DNA of 29,556 nt, from the NCBI GenBank assembly GCA_946887105.1, contig CAMPKJ010000030.1:1-29556 (forward strand), given 5' to 3'. The translations under genes were made by a program, and so were the position numbers. Under the pieces are notes generated by a model. That model was given only the letters and a program-made list of their open reading frames with translations, was not told where the DNA came from and made no database searches. Positions 7,990-16,531 of the stretch are shown in pieces. Origin of the DNA: an uncultured Acidobacteriota bacterium. GTDB taxonomy: Bacteria; Acidobacteriota; Thermoanaerobaculia; Gp7-AA8. Numbering within the stretch: position 1 is the stretch's first letter; each line of letters starts with the position of its first letter.

Positions 7990-10189
7990 TTCGTCGTCGT
8001 TCGAGCTCCTGCACGAGCGCGTGCGCCGCTGGATCTGGGACCAGCAGTGGTCGGAGCTCCGCGACGTGCAGGAGACGGCCATCCGCACGATCCTCGGCAG
8101 CCGGAGCGACGCGATCATCAGCGCCGCGACGGCGGCCGGAAAAACAGAAGCGGCCTTTCTGCCGATCTGCTCGGCGCTGCTGGACGACGCACCCACTGCG
8201 CAGGGCGGCGTGCGCGTCCTCTACATCGGCCCGCTGAAGGCTCTCATCAACGACCAGTGGCGCCGCCTCGACGGCCTCTGCGAGTCGCTCGACATTCCGG
8301 TGCACCGCTGGCACGGCGACGTCACCAGCACCGCGCGGCAGAAGCTCGTCAGACAACCCGACGGAATCCTGCTGATCACGCCCGAATCGCTGGAAGCGCT
8401 GTTCGTGCGCCGGGGAACGGACGTGGGGCGGGTCTTTGCCGCACTGCGGTTCGTGGTCATCGACGAGCTGCATGCATTCATCGGCAGCGAGCGGGGCATG
8501 CAGTTGCAGTCGCTCTTGCACCGGCTCGACCAGGTCTTGCGCCGGCGCGTGCGCCGGATCGGCCTGAGCGCGACGCTCGGCGACATGAGCATCGCCGCCG
8601 ATTTTCTTCGCCCGCCCAATCGCCGCGACAATGAGCCGGCCGTCGTGAAATCGGACGAGGCAGGCAGCGGCGTGAAGCTGCGTCTGCACGGCTTCAAAAG
8701 CGCCATCGCACCGGCGGGCGAGAACGAGGAAGAGGAAGAAGACCAGACCGCGCGCTCCATCGCGCAGCATCTGTTCAAGCATCTGCGCGGGTCGAACAAC
8801 CTCGTTTTCGCAAACGCGCGCAGCAACGTGGAGGGATACACCGACCGCCTCGCGCGCATGTGTGCCGGCGCGAATCTGCCGCAGGAGTTCTTCGCGCATC
8901 ACGGCAGCCTCTCGCGCGACTTGCGTCTCCATGTCGAGGACCGGCTGAAGCGAGGCGACCAGCCGCTGACGGTGGTCTGTACCAGCACGCTCGAGATGGG
9001 CATCGACATCGGCGCCGTAAAAACCGTCGCGCAGATCGGCCCTCCTCCGTCGGTGGCCTCGCTCCGGCAGCGGCTCGGCCGCTCCGGCCGCCGCGGCGAG
9101 CCGGCCGTGCTGCGCCTCTACATCGAGGAAGCCACCGTCGCCGACCGCTCATCGCCGCAGGATGCGATCCGGGCAACGCTCGTCGAGACCATCGCCATGG
9201 TGAACCTGCTGCTCCAACGCTGGGTCGAGCCGCCGGCCGGCGAACTGGTGCACGGCTCCACTTTCGTGCAGCAACTGCTGTCGCTCATCGCCCAATACGG
9301 AGGCGTCACCGCGGCGGACGCATACGCGCTGCTCTGCGAGAGCGGGCCGTTCGTGCACATCACCCGTCCCATGTACAAAGCGCTGCTGCGCCAGCTCGCG
9401 GCGCACGACCTCATCACGCAGATGAAGGACGGCTTGCTCATCCACGGCGGCAAGGGCGAGACGCTCGTCAATCACTACGATTTCTACACGGCCTTCGTGA
9501 CGCCCGACGAATACCGGCTCATGACCTCCGGCACGGTCCTGGGCACACTGCCGATCCTCGTTCCGGTCACCGAGGGATCGTTTCTCATCTTTGCAGGCCG
9601 GCGGTGGCGCGTGGCCAGTGTCGATCAGGACAAGCGCGTGATCATGCTCACTCCCGCCGGCGGAGGACGCGTGCCGATCTTCAATGGCCGTTCGCGCGGC
9701 ACGGTCCACGACCGCGTGCGCCGCGAGATGCTCTCGATCTACACCTCGAGCGATGTTCCCGGTTACCTCGACACGGTGGCGGCCGATCTCCTCCACGAAG
9801 GGCGGGAGAACTTCGCGCGCTATCTGCTGCACCGGACGAACTTCATCCGCGCCGGCGATGGGTCGCTCTACTTCCCGTGGTACGGCGACATGGCCATGAA
9901 CACGCTGGTCCAGCAGCTCGCCGCGCGCGGCGTCGAAGTCTCGGCGGAGGGACCCGCGATCGTGGCCGAGCGGATTTCGCCTGAAGTGCTGCACGATGCC
10001 GTCTCGGCCTGCGAGCACGAACGCCCCGTCGATACCTTCGCGCTCGCCGCGAACGTGCGCAACAAATTCGAGGAAAAGTGGGACCACTACCTCGACGAAG
10101 CGACGCTCTGCGCATCGCTCGCCAGCCGCACGTTCGCGCGAAACCCGCCGATCGGATTCATCGTCGGGCACACAGACATGAGCGCGTGA
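7964..10189 (+). CDS. sngC: DEAD/DEAH-box superfamily 2 helicase, SngC-like (Lhr/BrxH-related)
   Basis: A 741-residue helicase. I chose the ATG at 7964, which overlaps the end of the ATPase gene by 26 nt; an ATG at 7907 in the same frame adds an Arg/Pro-rich stretch that looks like out-of-frame reading of the ATPase gene. Motif I is ATAAGKT (55-61), motif II DELH (167-170), motif III SAT (202-204), and motif VI QRLGRSGRRGE (369-379), preceded by TSTLEMGIDIG. This layout matches Lhr-like and BrxHI-type helicases. A C-terminal region of about 360 residues has no motif I can name. It would translocate on or unwind nucleic acid as the third component of a Shango-type defence system. The stop codon lies inside a candidate CRP/FNR operator for the next operon. 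Confidence 0.88.
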   Translation: MTSQPSASDSSSFELLHERVRRWIWDQQWSELRDVQETAIRTILGSRSDAIISAATAAGKTEAAFLPICSALLDDAPTAQGGVRVLYIGPLKALINDQWRRLDGLCESLDIPVHRWHGDVTSTARQKLVRQPDGILLITPESLEALFVRRGTDVGRVFAALRFVVIDELHAFIGSERGMQLQSLLHRLDQVLRRRVRRIGLSATLGDMSIAADFLRPPNRRDNEPAVVKSDEAGSGVKLRLHGFKSAIAPAGENEEEEEDQTARSIAQHLFKHLRGSNNLVFANARSNVEGYTDRLARMCAGANLPQEFFAHHGSLSRDLRLHVEDRLKRGDQPLTVVCTSTLEMGIDIGAVKTVAQIGPPPSVASLRQRLGRSGRRGEPAVLRLYIEEATVADRSSPQDAIRATLVETIAMVNLLLQRWVEPPAGELVHGSTFVQQLLSLIAQYGGVTAADAYALLCESGPFVHITRPMYKALLRQLAAHDLITQMKDGLLIHGGKGETLVNHYDFYTAFVTPDEYRLMTSGTVLGTLPILVPVTEGSFLIFAGRRWRVASVDQDKRVIMLTPAGGGRVPIFNGRSRGTVHDRVRREMLSIYTSSDVPGYLDTVAADLLHEGRENFARYLLHRTNFIRAGDGSLYFPWYGDMAMNTLVQQLAARGVEVSAEGPAIVAERISPEVLHDAVSACEHERPVDTFALAANVRNKFEEKWDHYLDEATLCASLASRTFARNPPIGFIVGHTDMSA

Positions 10190-10199
10190 CGTTCCTCAC
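10186..10199 (+). promoter_or_regulatory. Candidate CRP/FNR-family operator upstream of the alcohol dehydrogenase
   Basis: The sequence GTGACGTTCCTCAC has perfect GTGA and TCAC half-sites separated by 6 nt, and an extra A follows, giving TCACA. This is the core of the CRP-type binding site. It overlaps the stop codon of the helicase gene and its centre is 76.5 nt upstream of the dehydrogenase ATG. Two similar sites precede the hyp and heme operons. Confidence 0.5.
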
Positions 10200-10268
10200 A
10201 CCCTGCGATGCCGGCCGTCGCAGACCTCCGCCATTGCGCGATGAATGATGGGGAGCGGAGGTCCGATC

Positions 10269-11387
10269 ATGTCCGCAACCCTCGCTCCACCCCTTCCTGA
10301 AATCGAAACGAAACGCAACGCCACGCAAACCATGCGCGCGGCGGTCTTCCACCGCGTCGATCACATCGGCGTCGAAGACGTGCCGCGGCCGAGCGCCGGC
10401 CCCGGCGAGGCGCTCATTCGCGTCACCACCACCACCATCTGCGGCACCGATCTGCACATCGTGCGCGGTGAGTATCCAGTGCGGCCGGGGCTGATCATCG
10501 GACACGAGCCGGTCGGCGTCATCGCCGAGCTCGGGATCGGCGTCAGCGGCTACAAGGTCGGCGATCGCGTGCTCGTCGGCGCGATCACGCCGTGCGGCCA
10601 ATGCAACGCCTGTCTGTCCGGATCTCTGTCGCAGTGCGGTCACGGCAACGACTGCGAGGCATTGGGCGGCTGGCGATTCGGCAACACCATCCATGGCGCG
10701 CAGGCCGAGTACCTGCTCGTGCCGAATGCGCAGGCCAACATGGCCAGGATTCCGGACGAGCTCACCGACGAGCAGGTCGTGCTGCTCGCCGACATCGCCT
10801 CCACCGGCATCAGCGGCGCTGAGTCGGGCGAGGTCACGCTCGGCGACAAAGTGGTGGTCTTCGCGCAGGGTCCGATCGGCATCTGCGCGTCCATCGGCGC
10901 GCGTCTCCTCGGCGCGTCGCTGGTGATCGGCGTCGACGGCGACGACAGCCGCATCGCCAAGGCCAAAGAGATGGGCGTGGACGTGGTGCTCGACTATCGC
11001 AAAGTCGATGTCGTCTCCGAGATCCGCCGTTTCACCGGCGGTGGCGTCGACGTGGCCATCGAGGCGCTCGGCACGCAGCAGACGTTCGAAAATGCACTAC
11101 GCGTCCTGCGTCCCGGCGGCACGCTCTCCAGCCTCGGCGTCTACTCCGGCAAGCTCGAGATTCCGTACGACGCATTCGGCGCCGGCCTGGCCGGCTACCG
11201 CATCGTCACCACGCTCTGCCCCGGCGGAAAAGAACGGATGCGCCGCCTCATCGACATGGTGCGCAGCGGCCGCCTCGATCTCCGCCCGCTGATCACGCAC
11301 CGCTTCCCGCTCGCTGACATCGCGGAGGCCTACCGACTGTTCGGCGAGCGCCGCGATGGCGTCATGAAAGTGGCCATCCAGCCGTGA
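10269..11387 (+). CDS. Zinc-dependent alcohol dehydrogenase (MDR family, TDH/isopropanol type)
   Basis: A 372-residue medium-chain dehydrogenase. The ATG at 10269 is chosen because GGAGGT at 10257-10262 sits 6 nt upstream; an earlier start at 10245 lacks this. Catalytic zinc ligands appear in CGTDLHI and GHEPVGVI. CGQCNAC, followed by a further Cys in SLSQC, resembles the structural-zinc lobe. The Rossmann fold has AQGPIGICASIG, and the second strand ends in an acidic residue (VIGVDGDD), which favours NAD over NADP. The enzyme should interconvert a secondary or primary alcohol and its carbonyl in the cytoplasm; the substrate cannot be read. A candidate CRP/FNR site lies upstream, and a DUF5335 gene follows after 7 nt, so the two form an operon. 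Confidence 0.88.
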   Translation: MSATLAPPLPEIETKRNATQTMRAAVFHRVDHIGVEDVPRPSAGPGEALIRVTTTTICGTDLHIVRGEYPVRPGLIIGHEPVGVIAELGIGVSGYKVGDRVLVGAITPCGQCNACLSGSLSQCGHGNDCEALGGWRFGNTIHGAQAEYLLVPNAQANMARIPDELTDEQVVLLADIASTGISGAESGEVTLGDKVVVFAQGPIGICASIGARLLGASLVIGVDGDDSRIAKAKEMGVDVVLDYRKVDVVSEIRRFTGGGVDVAIEALGTQQTFENALRVLRPGGTLSSLGVYSGKLEIPYDAFGAGLAGYRIVTTLCPGGKERMRRLIDMVRSGRLDLRPLITHRFPLADIAEAYRLFGERRDGVMKVAIQP

Positions 11388-11394
11388 GGACGAT

Positions 11395-11757
11395 ATGCAC
11401 ACCAAACACGTTCCCGAGAACCTGTGGCGGCGCACGCTCGACGATCTGAGCCGCGCGTACGACGGCGCGCTGGCATCGCTGGAAGTGGTCGGCGGCGAGA
11501 TCGGCGCGGAGACCGTACTGGTCGACCAGCCGCTTCGAGGGATCACCCAGGACCGCAGCGGCGTCATCATCGCCTTCGCCAAACCGGGAGGGATGCACCT
11601 GCAGCGTCGCGTCGCCCATCCGCGCGACCTGCGCATCGTCGAGACCGACGAAGGCGCGGTCATGGCGGTGGAAGTCGAGGAGACCGAAGGCACGAGCACG
11701 CTGGTGCATTTCCGCTCGCCGATGCGGCCCGAGATCTTCGACCCGGCCGTCGAGTGA
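11395..11757 (+). CDS. DUF5335-family protein
   Basis: A 120-residue soluble protein with no signal peptide or membrane segment. GAGGA at 11386-11390 precedes the ATG by 4 nt. The sequence resembles DUF5335 proteins: an N-terminal amphipathic helix (LWRRTLDDLSRAYDG), then beta-rich sequence with VVGGEIGAE, GITQDRSGVII, and the region HLQRRVAHPRDLRI. No function is established that I know of. It is co-transcribed with the alcohol dehydrogenase and lies just before the hydrogenase maturation operon. The last 12 nt of the gene are repeated 7 nt further on, next to the hypF operator. Confidence 0.7.
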   Translation: MHTKHVPENLWRRTLDDLSRAYDGALASLEVVGGEIGAETVLVDQPLRGITQDRSGVIIAFAKPGGMHLQRRVAHPRDLRIVETDEGAVMAVEVEETEGTSTLVHFRSPMRPEIFDPAVE

Positions 11758-11776
11758 GTCGCAAGCCGTCGAGTGA
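11746..11776 (+). repeat. 12-bp direct repeat at the 3' end of the DUF5335 gene
   Basis: GCCGTCGAGTGA occurs at 11746-11757, where it ends in the stop codon, and again at 11765-11776, a period of 19 nt. The second copy supplies the left GTGA half-site of the candidate CRP/FNR operator in front of hypF. Confidence 0.75.
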
Positions 11777-11786
11777 CGATCGTCAC
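11773..11786 (+). promoter_or_regulatory. Candidate CRP/FNR-family operator upstream of hypF
   Basis: GTGACGATCGTCAC is a perfect 14-nt palindrome of the GTGA-N6-TCAC type. Its centre lies 63.5 nt before the hypF ATG, the same distance as the related site before the heme operon. If transcription begins at or just before the ATG, the site would sit near -61.5, the classic class I activator position. Confidence 0.6.
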
Positions 11787-11830
11787 CTGCCCATGTGTTC
11801 ACCCGCATCCCGCGATCGGTCCGCCGTGCG

Positions 11831-11836
11831 TACCTT
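11831..11836 (+). promoter_or_regulatory. Candidate -10 box for hypF
   Basis: TACCTT fits TANNNT and ends 6 nt before the ATG at 11843, which has no ribosome binding site. This suggests a leaderless or nearly leaderless hyp transcript and supports the choice of this start codon. Confidence 0.45.
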
Positions 11837-11842
11837 GACGGC

Positions 11843-14128
11843 ATGGCGTACGGCGGACTGCGCATCGAGATTCGCGGAACGGTTCAGGGGGTCGGTTACC
11901 GCCCCTGGGTCTACCAGCTCGCGCGCCTGATGGGCGTCAGCGGCCGGGTGTGGAATCACTCGGAGGGCGTGTCGATCGAAGCGCACGGCGCCGACGATTC
12001 CTTGCAGCGATTCGTCGCTGCCCTGCGCACGAACGCGCCTCCCGCGGCACGCGTGCAGACCGTCGAAACCAGGGACATTCCTTACGCAACGGCCACGACG
12101 TTCGCGATCGACGAGAGCATCGCATCGGACAAACGCAGCGTCTCCATCCCCGCCGATCTGGCCACGTGCGACGACTGCCTGCACGAGCTCTTCGATCCCG
12201 CCGATCGCCGCTATCGCTATCCGTTCATCAACTGCACGAACTGCGGCCCGCGCTACTCGATCGTCACCGGCGCGCCGTACGATCGCGCGAAGACCTCCAT
12301 GGCGCCATTCGCGATGTGCGCGAAGTGCCGGCGCGAATACGACTCGCCGCTCGACCGCCGCTTCCACGCCCAACCGAACGCCTGTCCCGATTGCGGCCCG
12401 CGCGTTACCGCGATGTCGTCCGAAGGACGCGCCATCGAAGCGGCGGACCCGATCCGCTTCGCCGCACGCGCGCTGCACGCCGGCCTGATCGTCGCGCTGA
12501 AGGGCCTGGGCGGATTTCATCTGGCCTGCGATGCCACCTCGCCGCGCGCCATCCGGCGCCTGCGCGACCGCAAGCATCGCGATACCAAACCGTTCGCGAT
12601 CATGGTGCGCGATCTCGCGGAAGCGGAGCGCATGGCCGTGCTCACCGATGCCGACCGCGAGCAACTCCTCTCCATCGAACGTCCCATCGTGCTCACCAGG
12701 AGCCGCCAGAGTGAAGAGCTGCCTCTGATCGGACTCTTTCTCCCCTACACGCCGCTTCACCACATCCTTCTGCAGGACGTCGGCGGGCCGCTCGTCATGA
12801 CCTCCGGCAACGTCTCCGACGAGCCGATGGTCACGACCAATCACGATGCGCTCGTCCAGCTCAACGGCATCGCCGACGTCTTCCTCCTCCACGACAGGGA
12901 CATCGAAACGCGCGTCGACGACTCCGTCGTCCGCGTGATCGGCCGCGCGCCGGTCCTCCTCCGCCGTGCGCGCGGCTACGTTCCCCGCTCCATCGCCACG
13001 ACCCGCACCTTCGCCGAGCCGATCCTCGGCTGCGGCGCCCATCTGAAAAACACCTTCTGCATCGCCACGGGCAACCACGCGTTCGTCGGCCCGCACATCG
13101 GCGACCTCGAGAGCGTGGCCACGCTGCACGCCTACGAGACTGCCATCGCGCGCATGCAGCAATTTGTCGGCGCGACGCCGCGCGTGCTCGCGCACGATCT
13201 CCATCCCGACTACTTCTCCACGCGATACGCGCTCGCGCAGACCGACGTGCAGACCATCGGCGTGCAACACCATCACGCGCACATCGCCAGCGTCATGGCC
13301 GAGCACGGACTGGAAGGGCCGGTGGTCGGCATCGCGTACGACGGCACCGGCTTCGGCACCGACGGCACGTCGTGGGGCGGCGAGATCCTGATCGCGAGCT
13401 ACGACGGCTTCGAACGTTTCGCGACGTTCCGGCCCATCCCGCTCGCGGGCGGCGATCAGGCCATCCGCCAGCCGTGGCGGGTCGCACTGGCGCTCCTCGA
13501 TGACGCATTCGAGGGCGAGCCGCCGCTGCACATGTTTCCGCTCTTCCGCGACCTTCCGGCCGACGACATCGCAGCGGTGCGCCGCATGATGGCGCGGCAC
13601 TTCAACACCACGCCCGCGCGCGGTGTCGGCCGGCTGTTCGACGCCGTCGGCGCACTGGTCCTGGGCATGCCCGGCGCGCGTTACGAAGGCGAAGTGGCGT
13701 TCCTCTGGAACATGGTCGCCGCCGACGGGGAGCGCGGACGCTATCCGATCGTCGTGCGCGACGGCATCGCGCTCTGGGAGATCGATCCGCGTCCGATCAT
13801 GCGGGGCGTGGTCGACGATCTCTTCTCGCGCTGCTCCGCGGCCACGATCTCGGCGCGCTTCCACAACACGCTCGCGGCGGCGACCGTCGAGATCGCGCGC
13901 GCCGCGCTGTCGATGCACGGCGACATGCCGGTGGTCCTCAGCGGCGGCTGCTTCCAGAACGCGCGGCTCACCGAATCGATCGTCGATGCGCTCCAGCCCG
14001 GCGCGCGCGTGTTCATGAATCGCAACGTTCCGCCCGGCGACGGCGGCATCGCGCTCGGCCAGGCATTCATCGCCGGCGCACGCGTGCGCGCCGGAACGCT
14101 CGACAAGGAGATGCTCGCATGTGTTTAG
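11843..14128 (+). CDS. hypF: Carbamoyltransferase HypF
   Basis: A 761-residue HypF, of normal length. It uses carbamoyl phosphate and ATP to carbamoylate the C-terminal cysteine of HypE, the first step toward the cyanide ligands of NiFe-hydrogenase. The acylphosphatase domain opens the protein (GTVQGVGYRPW, R20, N38). Two zinc-finger pairs follow at roughly 110-190 (CDDC, CTNC, CAKC, CPDC). A YrdC-like domain has ALKGLGGFHLACDA, and the C-terminal carbamoyltransferase domain has the metal-binding HHHAH near residue 475 plus SGGCFQN near the end. The start at 11843 is preferred over 11795 because GLRIEIRGTVQGV is the usual N-terminus and a -10 box lies just upstream. It overlaps hypC by 10 nt and opens a nine-gene operon. 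Confidence 0.97.
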   Translation: MAYGGLRIEIRGTVQGVGYRPWVYQLARLMGVSGRVWNHSEGVSIEAHGADDSLQRFVAALRTNAPPAARVQTVETRDIPYATATTFAIDESIASDKRSVSIPADLATCDDCLHELFDPADRRYRYPFINCTNCGPRYSIVTGAPYDRAKTSMAPFAMCAKCRREYDSPLDRRFHAQPNACPDCGPRVTAMSSEGRAIEAADPIRFAARALHAGLIVALKGLGGFHLACDATSPRAIRRLRDRKHRDTKPFAIMVRDLAEAERMAVLTDADREQLLSIERPIVLTRSRQSEELPLIGLFLPYTPLHHILLQDVGGPLVMTSGNVSDEPMVTTNHDALVQLNGIADVFLLHDRDIETRVDDSVVRVIGRAPVLLRRARGYVPRSIATTRTFAEPILGCGAHLKNTFCIATGNHAFVGPHIGDLESVATLHAYETAIARMQQFVGATPRVLAHDLHPDYFSTRYALAQTDVQTIGVQHHHAHIASVMAEHGLEGPVVGIAYDGTGFGTDGTSWGGEILIASYDGFERFATFRPIPLAGGDQAIRQPWRVALALLDDAFEGEPPLHMFPLFRDLPADDIAAVRRMMARHFNTTPARGVGRLFDAVGALVLGMPGARYEGEVAFLWNMVAADGERGRYPIVVRDGIALWEIDPRPIMRGVVDDLFSRCSAATISARFHNTLAAATVEIARAALSMHGDMPVVLSGGCFQNARLTESIVDALQPGARVFMNRNVPPGDGGIALGQAFIAGARVRAGTLDKEMLACV

Positions 14129-14391
14129 GGGTCCCGGGCCGCGTCATCGAAGTGCGGGAGTTCACCGCTTCCGTCGACTTCTGGGGTGTGCGCAAAGACG
14201 TGCGGCTCGACATCGTCGACGAGCCGGTCGCGCCCGGCGACTACATCCTCAACCACGTCGGCTTCGCCATCCGGCGCATCCCGCCGGAAGCGGTCCAGGA
14301 GACGCTGGCGCTCTACGAACTGCTCCTCACCGAAAGCGATGACGATCTGATGACCAGCGACATCCTCGGCGAGATTCGAGGCACGTCATGA
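14119..14391 (+). CDS. hypC: Hydrogenase maturation chaperone HypC
   Basis: A 90-residue HypC/HybG-type chaperone. It begins MCLGVPGRV; Cys2 is the essential residue that, with HypD, holds the Fe(CN)2CO unit and delivers it to the hydrogenase large subunit. AAGGAG at 14105-14110 is 8 nt before the ATG, inside the end of hypF. The remainder forms the OB-like barrel (VDFWGVRKDVRLD, GDYILNHVGFAI) and an acidic C-terminal helix. It overlaps hypD by ATGA. Confidence is high from the N-terminal motif and position. Confidence 0.96.
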   Translation: MCLGVPGRVIEVREFTASVDFWGVRKDVRLDIVDEPVAPGDYILNHVGFAIRRIPPEAVQETLALYELLLTESDDDLMTSDILGEIRGTS

Positions 14392-15509
14392 GCGACCTGC
14401 CGCTGCAGTTTCGCGATCCGGCCGCCGCGCGCGAGATGGCGGCGGCGCTGAAGCGACTGGTCGCGCAACTCGATCGCGACGTCGCGGTGATGCACGTGTG
14501 CGGCAGCCACGAACAGGCCATCGCGAAATTCGGACTGCGCTCGCTCTTCCCGAAGCGGCTCGACGTGATCATGGGACCCGGCTGCCCGGTCTGTGTGACC
14601 GACGTCCCCGAAGTCGACGAAGGCGTGCTGCTGGCGCGGCAGGGCGTGCGCATCGCCACGTTCGGCGACATGCTCAAGGTTCCCGGCACCGTGCAATCGC
14701 TCGCCGATGCACAGGCCAGCGGCGCGAAGATCGACATCATCTACAGCCCGCGCCAGGCGGTCGAGCTCGCGCGCGACACCGCCGAGGAGGTGGTGCTGTT
14801 CGCGAGCGGATTCGAGACCACGGCCGTGGCCACTGCCGCGGTGATCATCGACGATCCGCCGCCGAATTTCTCGGTGCTCTCCGTACACAAATACATCCCC
14901 CCGGTGATGGAGATCGTCGCGGAGATGCCCGGCTCGCGCATCGAAGGATTCCTCGCCGCCGGACACGCGGCCACCATTACCGGGTCCGCAGTCTTCGAGG
15001 AATTCGTCGAGCGCAACGGCGTGCCGGTGGTCATCGCCGGCTTCGAGCCGATGGACATCCTGGCGGGCCTCGTCGAGCTCGTCGAGCTGATCCGCACGAA
15101 GAAACCGCAAGTGGTGAACATGTTCCCGCGTTGCGTGACGCGCGACGGCAACGGTCCGGCGCTCGAGCTGCTCTGGCGCGTGTTCCGTCCGATCGGCGGA
15201 CGCTGGCGCGGCATCGCGCACGTGCCCAACGGCAACCTCCGCCTGCGCGATGAATTCGCGCACGTCGACGCGCGCAAACGCTTCACCATCGACCTGCCGT
15301 CGCTGTGGGATTTCGCACCGCCGGCGCTCGCGCGGCAATGCATCTGCGGCGACATCATGGCCGGCATCCGCAACCCGCGCGATTGCCGCCTCTTCAACCG
15401 CGAGTGCGTCCCCGAGAACCCGATCGGCGCGTGCATGGTCTCGAACGAAGGAACGTGCAAGATCTGGCATCTGTACGGCGGCGTTCCCGATCTGGAGGTC
15501 AGCGCATGA
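14388..15509 (+). CDS. hypD: Hydrogenase maturation protein HypD
   Basis: A 373-residue HypD, the 4Fe-4S scaffold on which the Fe(CN)2CO group is assembled with HypC. Catalytic cysteines are visible in MHVCGSHEQ (C38) and MGPGCPVCVT (C66, C69). SGFETTAVA marks the second domain. The C-terminal cluster-binding region contains CICGDIMAG, then further Cys in NPRDCRLFNRECVPENP and GTCKIW. The start is set by the ATGA overlap with hypC, and the stop overlaps hypE by ATGA. No key residue is missing. Confidence 0.97.
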   Translation: MSDLPLQFRDPAAAREMAAALKRLVAQLDRDVAVMHVCGSHEQAIAKFGLRSLFPKRLDVIMGPGCPVCVTDVPEVDEGVLLARQGVRIATFGDMLKVPGTVQSLADAQASGAKIDIIYSPRQAVELARDTAEEVVLFASGFETTAVATAAVIIDDPPPNFSVLSVHKYIPPVMEIVAEMPGSRIEGFLAAGHAATITGSAVFEEFVERNGVPVVIAGFEPMDILAGLVELVELIRTKKPQVVNMFPRCVTRDGNGPALELLWRVFRPIGGRWRGIAHVPNGNLRLRDEFAHVDARKRFTIDLPSLWDFAPPALARQCICGDIMAGIRNPRDCRLFNRECVPENPIGACMVSNEGTCKIWHLYGGVPDLEVSA

Positions 15510-16531
15510 CAGCCATCCTCTCCCCCGCCGCACGCGTCACGCTCAAACAGGGCGGCGGCGGACGGGCCATGCGTGCCCTGATCGAAAAGCTGTTCGTGCG
15601 CGACTTCGCGACGCTGCCGTTCGACGGCGTGGGCATCTCCGCAATGGACGACGGCGCCGCGATCCGGATCGGCGACGAGTGGCTGGTCATCACCACCGAC
15701 TCGCACGTGATCCATCCGATCTTCTTCCCCGGCGGCGACATCGGGCGTCTCTCCATCAGCGGCACCGTGAACGACCTGGCCATGATGGGCGCCACGCGCG
15801 TGCTGGGCCTGACCTGCAGCGTCATTCTCGAAGAAGGTTTCCCGCTCGAATCGCTGGAGGCCGTGCAGCGCTCGATGCTCGAAGCGTGCGTCGAATCGAG
15901 CGCGCCCGTCGTCACCGGCGACACGAAGGTGATGGGCCGCGGTGAGCTCGACGGCATCGTCATCAACACCACCGGCATCGGTCTGACGCGCACGCTCGTG
16001 CGCGACAACGGACTCTCCGCCGGCGACCGGATCATCGTCACCGGCTCGATCGCCGAGCACGGTCTCGCGGTCATGGCCGCGCGTCACGGCATCGACATCG
16101 ACGGCGATCTGGTCTCCGACGTCGCGCCGATGAATTCGATGATCGCGGCGATCGCCGGCAAGGCCACGGCCATGAAGGACCCGACCCGCGGCGGTGTCTC
16201 CAGCGCGTTGCACGAGATGGCCTCCAAGAGCGGCGTGGGCATCGTCCTCGACGAGCGCTCGGTCCCGCTGACGCCCGCGGTTCGCGCCGTGGGCGAGCTG
16301 CTCGGCATCGACCCGCTGCATGTCGCCAACGAAGGGAAGGCGCTGATCGGCGTCCACGCTGCCGACGCAGACGAGGTCCTCGCGCGTCTGCACGCGCATC
16401 CGCTCGGACGCCGCGCCGCCATCATCGGAACGTGCGTCGAAGAACGTCCGGGCTCGATCGTGCTCGACACCGGACTGGGAAGGAGGCTGCTCGCCGAGCC
16501 CGAAGGCGAGCCGTTGCCGCGCATATGCTGA
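15506..16531 (+). CDS. hypE: Hydrogenase maturation protein HypE
   Basis: A 341-residue HypE. It dehydrates the thiocarbamate that HypF places on its C-terminal cysteine, giving a thiocyanate that donates cyanide to iron on HypCD. The protein ends PRIC, so the required terminal Cys341 is present. The N-terminal ATP-binding part shows GGGGRAM, SAMDDGAAIRIG and the GTVNDLAMMGA stretch typical of PurM-like enzymes; GDTKVMGRGELDG follows. The start at 15506 is chosen from the ATGA overlap with hypD and GGAGG at 15494-15498; the same frame is open further upstream only as antisense-like noise within hypD. The last 7 nt overlap the next gene. Confidence 0.97.
   Translation: MTAILSPAARVTLKQGGGGRAMRALIEKLFVRDFATLPFDGVGISAMDDGAAIRIGDEWLVITTDSHVIHPIFFPGGDIGRLSISGTVNDLAMMGATRVLGLTCSVILEEGFPLESLEAVQRSMLEACVESSAPVVTGDTKVMGRGELDGIVINTTGIGLTRTLVRDNGLSAGDRIIVTGSIAEHGLAVMAARHGIDIDGDLVSDVAPMNSMIAAIAGKATAMKDPTRGGVSSALHEMASKSGVGIVLDERSVPLTPAVRAVGELLGIDPLHVANEGKALIGVHAADADEVLARLHAHPLGRRAAIIGTCVEERPGSIVLDTGLGRRLLAEPEGEPLPRIC

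Noticed and set aside
3551..10189. A BREX system
   Set aside because: The ATPase and helicase resemble BrxC/D and BrxH, but there is no PglZ, PglX or BrxL, and the TerB protein fits Shango.
11783..13918. A 711-codon minus-strand open frame opposite hypF
   Set aside because: It is exactly antisense to a complete hypF and its sequence is Arg/Asp/His-rich low-complexity reading typical of GC-rich shadow frames.
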